A stretch of DNA of 64,000 nucleotides from an uncultured Clostridia bacterium (lineage in GTDB: Bacteria; Bacillota; Clostridia; Oscillospirales; Acutalibacteraceae), in assembly GCA_945912145.1 (NCBI GenBank), contig CAMEBF010000006.1, positions 36,229-100,228 of the forward strand. Reading direction: 5' to 3'. Made by a program: the position numbers and the translations under genes. The notes below the pieces were generated by a model. That model was not told the origin of the DNA. It did not search any database and saw nothing but the letters and a program-made list of their open reading frames with translations. Below, piece after piece: positions 59,131 to 64,000 of this stretch (position 1 is its first letter; each line of letters starts with the position of its first letter).

Positions 59131-59250
59131 ATAGAGTACGCGAGGGACAAGCCCGATGACCGCACAGCAACCTGCCTAAGGGAAAGGTGCTAAAGCTTGG
59201 ACGATGGAGTCATTAAAGCACTCATCGTCCCGGTAGGTGCTTTAAGTTGT
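59131..59250 (+). ncRNA. SAM-I/IV-like riboswitch candidate
   Basis: GAGGGACAAGCCCGATGA, CAGCAACCTGCC and AAGGTGCTAAAGC follow in the order and spacing of SAM-I-clan aptamers. Then an 8-bp stem GGACGATG / CATCGTCC and an alternative 9-bp pair TTAAAGCAC / GTGCTTTAA that would switch the fold just before the RBS of the next gene. Homology judged by eye; a SAM-I/IV variant is the nearest match I know. A SAM switch before an LRR gene in an island is unusual. Confidence 0.55.
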
Positions 59251-59268
59251 TTATGAAGGGAAAACAAA

Positions 59269-59907
59269 ATGAATTATAGAGAATATGAAGAAATGATCAA
59301 AGATGTGCCTTGCCCGGATACAATTGAATATAAGTTGCCGTTTATGTGGCTGCATCCGCAAAATCTTCCTTTAGGTGTGACCTCGATCGGAGATTCCGGA
59401 TTAAGTATAATAAAGATTCCGGAGAGAGCGATGAATAGGTACGGGAGAAATGTCCCTGTAATCACATTCAGCCGCCAAGCTTTTTCAGGGAAAAGCAACA
59501 TAACGGACATCGTTTTGTCTCAAAGCATCGAGAGATTCCCTAAAGGGGCCTTTGAAGGATGCACAGGATTAAAGAGAATTACTGTTCCACGGAAAGTCAA
59601 GGGCATTAAAGAGGGTACATTTGCCGGATGCGAGCAGTTAGAGGATGTTTACTTTGAAGGCACAATGGAAGAATGGAATAGAATTAATATCATTCATCAC
59701 AAACATGAGGTAGAATTTGGACAATTGATTCCCGGAACGCCTGTGCAGGAGGTCAAAGCCGAACGGATGATTTTTATTCCCGGAAACGAAGCAATCTTTT
59801 CGGCAAATATTCATTTTCTATGTAGGCTTCCGGGAGAGAATTTTAATTGTTCTTTTAATGTGAAAGTCGGCAATAAGGATATCACAGAATTTTTCAGGAC
59901 GATTTAA
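59269..59907 (+). CDS. Cytosolic LRR_5-type protein
   Basis: 212 residues. One to three BspA-type repeats in the middle (RQAFSGKSNITDIV, KGAFEGCTGLKRITVP, EGTFAGCEQLEDVYFEGT) and a C-terminal beta domain. No signal peptide, unlike most BspA proteins. RBS GAAGGG. Controlled in cis by the RNA element just upstream. Confidence 0.65.
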   Translation: MNYREYEEMIKDVPCPDTIEYKLPFMWLHPQNLPLGVTSIGDSGLSIIKIPERAMNRYGRNVPVITFSRQAFSGKSNITDIVLSQSIERFPKGAFEGCTGLKRITVPRKVKGIKEGTFAGCEQLEDVYFEGTMEEWNRINIIHHKHEVEFGQLIPGTPVQEVKAERMIFIPGNEAIFSANIHFLCRLPGENFNCSFNVKVGNKDITEFFRTI

Positions 59908-59941
59908 TGTACCCTATTTGGAACATTACACATGGTATACT
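59908..59941 (+). promoter_or_regulatory. Palindrome promoter P5 (TGTACC-N6-GGAACA, -10 TATACT)
   Basis: Palindrome 59908-59925 begins right after the LRR stop (TAA at 59905-59907), 10-bp gap, TATACT 59936-59941. Confidence 0.7.
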
Positions 59942-59977
59942 CAATATACAAAAGACGAGAAAGGTGAGGTATATATT

Positions 59978-60511
59978 ATGATTGTCGAACCGAAAGAATG
60001 GATTTCAAAACCGGATGGTAGCGGAAACGGGGTTTTAATGGCACTGATAAAAGTCGGCGAGGTTGAATTTCCTATTCCCATAGAAACACATAATGTATTT
60101 CACGAAGATGTGAAAATAAATAAAGAGCAGGATTTTGAGCTCATCTTAGAATGTGCAGGCAAACCTACTGTTTACAAAGACGAGGAAACATACAACAAGG
60201 ATACCGGCACAACAATGAATTTCGAATCGGTTATACCTGTCGGATTGTTTTCCGCTTCCCGGAATGAAGGCTTCGTTCAAACTCCTCATGTTATTCTGAA
60301 TGGAAAGGTTGTTAAAACCTATGGTAATTCCACTCAATTCGGATTTGATGAATCGGATATCCTTTATTCGCTTTCCTGTCTCGGGAATGAATACGATGCT
60401 GTAATGCACGCTGAGTTTTCAGACAATTTAAGAATTGAAGAAGGCAATATTGTTTCCTGCGTTTATAGGGTTCAGGGTTGGCCAAATCAGAATGACTATA
60501 GCGACAAGTAA
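59978..60511 (+). CDS. Hypothetical island protein, 177 aa
   Basis: ATG at 59978 chosen because promoter P5 would start transcription near 59948, which rules out the longer frame from 59918, and AAAGGTGAGG lies 8 bases before. Acidic, beta-rich, no signal. Motifs PIPIETHNVFHEDVKI and CAGKPTVYKDEETYNKD. I do not recognise it. Confidence 0.65.
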   Translation: MIVEPKEWISKPDGSGNGVLMALIKVGEVEFPIPIETHNVFHEDVKINKEQDFELILECAGKPTVYKDEETYNKDTGTTMNFESVIPVGLFSASRNEGFVQTPHVILNGKVVKTYGNSTQFGFDESDILYSLSCLGNEYDAVMHAEFSDNLRIEEGNIVSCVYRVQGWPNQNDYSDK

Positions 60512-60604
60512 GGTGCTTAAATGATACTTTCGGAAGATGCAAATTATCAGACAATTAGCCTAAACTCATATGTTTTAAAAAGTGATGTTGCCGATAAAAT
60601 GTAA

Positions 60605-60638
60605 TGCACCAAATATCGTACATTGCGCTTAATATAAT
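60605..60638 (+). promoter_or_regulatory. Palindrome promoter P6 (TGCACC-N6-CGTACA, -10 TATAAT)
   Basis: Palindrome 60605-60622, 10-bp gap, TATAAT 60633-60638. Drives the FtsH-like gene. Confidence 0.7.
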
Positions 60639-60678
60639 CTTATCGTAAAAGAAAAGCAAAAAAAGTGGAGGAACTACT

Positions 60679-61959
60679 ATGAACGCATTTGACAAAGTGA
60701 TTGGTTATGAGACGATCAAAAACGAGCTGCTGCAGATCTGCGACATGATTCACAACAGAGAAGTCTACGAGGAATTGGGAGCCAAGCTGCCTCAGGGAAT
60801 TTTGCTGTACGGCGATCCGGGTCTCGGCAAAACCCTTATTGCAAAGTGCTTTATAGAAGAAAGCGGTCTTAAATCTTATGTTGTTCGAAGAAATAAGGGC
60901 AACGACGACTTTATAGGGGATGTTACGGCTACTTTCCAAAAGGCACGGGAAACCGCCCCCTGCATTGTCTTTCTCGATGACATGGATAAGTTCGCCAACG
61001 AGGACAGCAACCATCGTGATGCGGAAGAATATGTGGCGGTTCAATCCGGTATTGATGAGGTAAAGAACTGTAATGTGTTCGTTCTTGCAACTGCAAATGA
61101 GATGTGGAAGCTGCCGAACTCCCTTGTGCGGTCAGGTCGTTTTGACCGAAAAATAGAGGTTCAGTGCCCTACCGATAAAGACGCTGATGAAATCATTAAA
61201 CACTATCTCTCGAACAAAAAGGTAGCCGAAAACGTTGACATGGACGACCTTTCGAAGATGATCAGCTACAGCTCCTGTGCCGAGCTTGAGACTATACTGA
61301 ATGAAGCTGCAATCAGTGCTGCTCACGCAAGAAAGGGCAGTATTGAAATGGATGATTTTGTAAAATCCGTTCTGCGGATGCAATATGACTCACCGGATAA
61401 TTTTACAAAAACATCCGCAGAAGATATGAAGAAAACAGCGCTCCATGAAGCGGGACATCTTGTTGTGTCTGAGGTTCTTTGCCCGGGAAGTGTGGGACTG
61501 GCTTCTCTCCGTTCTACCGGCAGAGACTCCACCGGTGGCTTTATTCACCGATGCAAGGAGCTTTCCAGAAGACCGTATTACGCCCTTGTATCTCTTGCGG
61601 GAAAGGCAGCTGTTGAACTTTATTATTCCGATGCCGTCGCGAGTGGCTGCACAACCGATATAAACCGCGCTTTCAACTGCATTAGAGAGGGTATTTCGGA
61701 GAATGCAACTCTCGGCTTCGGAATGATTGATGTGGCCACACAAAGGTTTTCGGATACCTCGGAGAATATGAATTCCAGAAACGAAGCCGTCACCCATGCA
61801 GAGCTTGAACGCTATATGCTTAAAGCGAGGGAGATCCTTCTTAAAAATAAGGATTTCCTCGAAAAGGCTGCCGCTGCACTTATTGAGAAGGAAACGCTGC
61901 TTCACTCTGATGTTAAAAAGATCAGAGAAAGCTCCGTTATCACTGATGTGGCCGTATAA
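60679..61959 (+). CDS. Soluble FtsH-like AAA+ M41 metalloprotease
   Basis: 426 residues. Walker A GDPGLGKT (45-52), Walker B CIVFLDDMDKF, RSGRFDRKIEV arginine finger, then an M41-type peptidase: HEAGH and the third ligand Asp in SGCTTDINRAF, as in FtsH. The membrane and periplasmic N-terminus of FtsH is absent, so this is a cytosolic ring protease. RBS GGAGG. A complete set of catalytic residues suggests an active protease. Confidence 0.87.
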   Translation: MNAFDKVIGYETIKNELLQICDMIHNREVYEELGAKLPQGILLYGDPGLGKTLIAKCFIEESGLKSYVVRRNKGNDDFIGDVTATFQKARETAPCIVFLDDMDKFANEDSNHRDAEEYVAVQSGIDEVKNCNVFVLATANEMWKLPNSLVRSGRFDRKIEVQCPTDKDADEIIKHYLSNKKVAENVDMDDLSKMISYSSCAELETILNEAAISAAHARKGSIEMDDFVKSVLRMQYDSPDNFTKTSAEDMKKTALHEAGHLVVSEVLCPGSVGLASLRSTGRDSTGGFIHRCKELSRRPYYALVSLAGKAAVELYYSDAVASGCTTDINRAFNCIREGISENATLGFGMIDVATQRFSDTSENMNSRNEAVTHAELERYMLKAREILLKNKDFLEKAAAALIEKETLLHSDVKKIRESSVITDVAV

Positions 61960-61981
61960 GGCCGCCTCGGGAATTAGGATA

Positions 61982-62023
61982 TAGCAAAGCAATGCGCTGA
62001 AACCGGCGTATTGCTTTGCTATG
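61982..62023 (+). repeat. Long near-perfect inverted repeat
   Basis: 17-bp arms beginning ATAGCAAAGCAAT, with one G-T position, and an 8-base loop. No T-tract follows, so it is not a standard terminator. Sits between the FtsH-like gene and the small ORF at 62069. Could be an RNA-stability hairpin, a protein-binding cruciform or a transfer-related site. Confidence 0.6.
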
Positions 62024-62068
62024 GTAATATGACTGTATACCATTTAAGAAAGCAAGGAGCAATGAAAC

Positions 62069-62230
62069 ATGAAAATTGAAGTTCAGTATTTCCCGCTTGA
62101 AAATTGCAGCGGAAACCTATGTAAAATCGTTGTAGAGACCACCGACTATGGCTCTGCGGCGCAGATAGTTATGAATATGTTTAATATACCGCAGCAAAAC
62201 ATTTATGCAGTAAATACATACTTGGGGTGA
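62069..62230 (+). CDS. Small protein, 53 aa
   Basis: ATG at 62069, AAGGAG 8-9 bases before, TGA at 62228-62230. Predicted beta-alpha-beta fold (KIEVQYFPLENCSG, VVETTDYGSAAQIVMNMFNI). 6 bp before the next gene, whose RBS overlaps its end, so the two are co-translated. Unknown function. Confidence 0.6.
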   Translation: MKIEVQYFPLENCSGNLCKIVVETTDYGSAAQIVMNMFNIPQQNIYAVNTYLG

Positions 62231-62236
62231 CGGAAA

Positions 62237-62914
62237 ATGCTGTCCGAAAAGCTTATAATGGAAGAAAAAATTAAAGCCATTTGTAAAAAGGACAGGACCA
62301 TATTCCAAAAGGGTGCGGTATTTGATAAGATTATCGTTCTAAATTCTGACCCTTACGATTCTATGCTTTGCGGTCCGGTCACTTTCTTAGGATGTACAGA
62401 TCGCTATGAAATACTTTTCACCAGCGGAAACGGAAGATACTATTTTACTGTGCGTGACGGCTGGGGCGTTGAGGATAATTGTTTATATGCTTTGTCAATC
62501 GGCGCAATCCGTCGCGATTTCAAAAAGCCTGTTACGGTTGAGGAGATCGAATCTGGTGTAAATAATCCTAAAGAGCCAAGAGGCACATATTCGGCGCTGT
62601 CAATCGGAATGAAGCTGAAAGACGATAGAGAAATACTGAATGTACTGAAGCAGTATAAGACAGTAAACTCACTCGCAATATCAAACAATCAAAATAGCGA
62701 AACAAACAGCGTTACAAATTTAGGTTCGCAAATGTATATGGATATAGTGTCAGATCTGTCCATGGTATCCACAGCTCAGCTTGTGAAAGAGCTTTCAAAA
62801 AGAGAAGCCGTTCAAAAGCTGAACGTCGAGCCGTATCAATCCTACAAGATCAAAATCGGCAGACGCAGAATTTCCGGCACCGGTCCGGTTGTTATTTTAA
62901 GGGTATGGGATTGA
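62237..62914 (+). CDS. Hypothetical protein, 225 aa
   Basis: RBS GGGGTGA. N-terminal 90 residues form a probable beta domain (YEILFTSGNGRYYFTVRDGWG), a middle helical part and a basic C-terminus (YKIKIGRRRISGTGPVV). No known motif or signal. Last gene of the FtsH-like/small-protein unit. Confidence 0.6.
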   Translation: MLSEKLIMEEKIKAICKKDRTIFQKGAVFDKIIVLNSDPYDSMLCGPVTFLGCTDRYEILFTSGNGRYYFTVRDGWGVEDNCLYALSIGAIRRDFKKPVTVEEIESGVNNPKEPRGTYSALSIGMKLKDDREILNVLKQYKTVNSLAISNNQNSETNSVTNLGSQMYMDIVSDLSMVSTAQLVKELSKREAVQKLNVEPYQSYKIKIGRRRISGTGPVVILRVWD

Positions 62915-62940
62915 TTTTTATAATTAATTACTATGGTTTT

Positions 62941-62962
62941 TTATAACAAAGTGTGTTATAAT
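62941..62962 (+). promoter_or_regulatory. Promoter with palindrome over -10
   Basis: TTATAACA-N5-TGTTATAA (62941-62961) overlaps TATAAT (62957-62962). A repressor bound here would block the promoter of the gene at 63006. Unlike P1-P6. Confidence 0.45.
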
Positions 62963-63005
62963 AAAATCGGTTTCCGATAAAATAAATTATGAAAGGTTAA
63001 ATTGT

Positions 63006-63701
63006 ATGGAAAATTTAAAGGATTTAGAAGAATTGGTTAAGGATTTAGAAAAAGAAAGAGATGAAGCAAAACAAATTGCTTTGTTACAGCGAATTGAGTC
63101 AAAATTGCTCAATGAATATAATATTGTAATTTCAGGAACGGTAATCGAACCTTTGCGTGTTGAAGCATATTATTATCCCTTTGATGATGAAAAGAAATTC
63201 GATGATCCCTGTGCTCACAAGAGCACAAAAAAAATTAATAATTTCGGAAAACTATACTTTATAGAAGAAAGATACGGATATCCCGGCATAGATTTGTGTT
63301 TATCGTTAGGAAATTACTACTTATCATTTCTGATAAAAAACTCTCGCATAGAAAATGCTTATTACAAACAAATGGATTTGTATGATAAATTTCAAGAGAG
63401 GCTCAATGAGATTGAAACCGTGGATGTTTTAAAAAAAGTTCCGAACAAAAATCAAATTGTTTTTAAGACATCGAGGGTCGGTTTAAGGAAATCCAAAACA
63501 AAATTTTCACATGAATTATTAGCGTCTGTAATCGAACTCAATAATTCTGCAGGATATGATTGGGAAAGAGGATTTGGTAAAGAATGGATGGTTGCAAAGT
63601 ATATGGCTGAAAATAATATACCGGCAACGGATGAAAATATAAAATCGCTTTTAGGGTACAAATCTCAAAATGTCAAAAAACTGATTGAGGACTTAAAATA
63701 A
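63006..63701 (+). CDS. Hypothetical protein, possible DNA-glycosylase-like fold
   Basis: 231 residues. A charged coiled coil at the start, then a region VEAYYYPFDD, DPCAHKS and KLYFIEERYGYPGIDLCL that recalls the order of motifs in alkyladenine glycosylases (Glu-Ala-Tyr, His, a YxxYG strand). The C-terminus ends in a helix-turn-helix-like NIKSLLGYKSQNVKKLI. The resemblance is weak; it may be unrelated. Confidence 0.5.
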   Translation: MENLKDLEELVKDLEKERDEAKQIALLQRIESKLLNEYNIVISGTVIEPLRVEAYYYPFDDEKKFDDPCAHKSTKKINNFGKLYFIEERYGYPGIDLCLSLGNYYLSFLIKNSRIENAYYKQMDLYDKFQERLNEIETVDVLKKVPNKNQIVFKTSRVGLRKSKTKFSHELLASVIELNNSAGYDWERGFGKEWMVAKYMAENNIPATDENIKSLLGYKSQNVKKLIEDLK

Positions 63702-63702
63702 C

Positions 63703-64000
63703 ATGCTCTACTTTTCATCACTTCTAAAAGCTAACTCACAATATTCATTATCGGCGGAAAATCTATTCGCTGTTTTGTCCGACAGCGGAGAAAATTTTAC
63801 TCTTTTTGACGGAGCAAAGGATATCTGGGCAAGGGATTATATGCCGATTAAAACCAAAAGCGGTAAGTATATATCGTTTCGTTATGATCCGAGCTATCTT
63901 GCAGATGATCCGCAATTAAGAACAAATTTTAAAACCGATATTGCACCGCATTTCACACTGCCTGTTACATATTCAAATATCAATCTTGACGGCGGAAATG
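63703..64000 (+). CDS. Peptidylarginine/agmatine deiminase family protein, 5' part
   Basis: 99 codons to the window edge, starting 1 bp after the previous stop. DIWARDYMPI and NLDGGN are the substrate-binding and guanidino-group motifs of the agmatine deiminase/PPAD family; catalytic Cys and His would lie beyond the edge. May hydrolyse agmatine or a related guanidine. Confidence 0.8.
   Translation, partial: MLYFSSLLKANSQYSLSAENLFAVLSDSGENFTLFDGAKDIWARDYMPIKTKSGKYISFRYDPSYLADDPQLRTNFKTDIAPHFTLPVTYSNINLDGGN

Noticed and set aside
47325..60638. Reading the shared palindrome as a LexA/SOS box
   Set aside because: Firmicutes LexA boxes are GAAC-N4-GTTC; TGYACC-N6-GGNACA does not match and the position relative to the -10 is fixed in an unusual way.
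44462..64000. Calling the region a complete prophage or conjugative element
   Set aside because: No integrase, capsid, tail, type IV secretion or coupling gene is visible; only a relaxase scrap and a PcfJ-like protein hint at mobility.

Overview
The window looks like a chromosome segment of an anaerobic Clostridia member close to Oscillospiraceae/Ruminococcaceae. The evidence is dockerin repeats in three secreted proteins (one also with a cohesin-like domain), BspA-type leucine-rich repeats, an HdrABC/Flx redox operon, meso-diaminopimelate dehydrogenase, a radical-SAM sulfatase maturase next to its sulfatase, and Firmicutes-style AGGAGG ribosome sites and TTGACA-N17-TATAAT promoters. The species cannot be named from the sequence.

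Layout. 1-4.3 kb: a minus-strand operon of a dockerin protein with two chagasin-like (papain-inhibitor-type) domains and a papain-like protease that has an in-frame TAG after its signal peptide, then a dockerin/cohesin-like/LRR protein. 4.3-6.9 kb: two G3E (CobW-type) GTPases, one with a very His-rich loop and one fused to a TIGR03943-like domain, and a nucleoside deoxyribosyltransferase. 6.9-15.6 kb: a nine-gene redox operon encoding HdrB, HdrC, HdrA, MvhD/FlxD-like, FlxC-, FlxB- and FlxA-like subunits, a fumarate-reductase-type iron-sulfur protein and its flavoprotein. This suggests a flavin-based electron-bifurcating complex that couples NAD(P)H, ferredoxin and a thiol or fumarate-type acceptor. 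15.8-39.8 kb: ordinary chromosomal genes (secreted protein, CorA with an unusual leader, ddh, ABC exporter, ECF sigma/anti-sigma pair, BlaR/BlaI pair, endonuclease IV, CadA/HMA/CadC metal efflux, M3 peptidase, rarA, sulfatase plus maturase). 39.9-44.5 kb: two tRNA-Ser genes, an iron-sulfur protein/Crp-Fnr pair, a hydrolase, a GNAT protein and tRNA-Pro(GGG).

A roughly 340-bp cassette occurs twice in inverted orientation (about 30.2-30.54 kb and 40.83-41.17 kb). Each copy encodes a 31-residue basic peptide whose Shine-Dalgarno sits in a CCTCC-GAAA-GGAGG hairpin, and has a convergent promoter that would make an antisense RNA over the end of the ORF. This has the layout of a type I toxin-antitoxin module.

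From the tRNA-Pro gene to the right edge the DNA is visibly more AT-rich and looks acquired. It starts with a fragment of a MobA/MobL relaxase, then a WYL regulator with a PD-(D/E)XK nuclease, and then a large set of NADAR protein, SNF2-type helicase, MoxR-like AAA, metallopeptidase-like/VWA protein, PcfJ-like protein, CbxX/CfqX AAA, a RecF-like protein without a P-loop, an LRR protein behind a SAM-I-like RNA, and a soluble FtsH-like AAA protease. Six promoters in this island carry the same 18-bp palindrome (TGYACC-N6-GGNACA), always exactly 10 bp upstream of the -10 hexamer. These scattered units therefore look like one regulon and possibly one multi-AAA system, which is the strongest candidate here for something undescribed. 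The window ends inside a peptidylarginine/agmatine deiminase gene.
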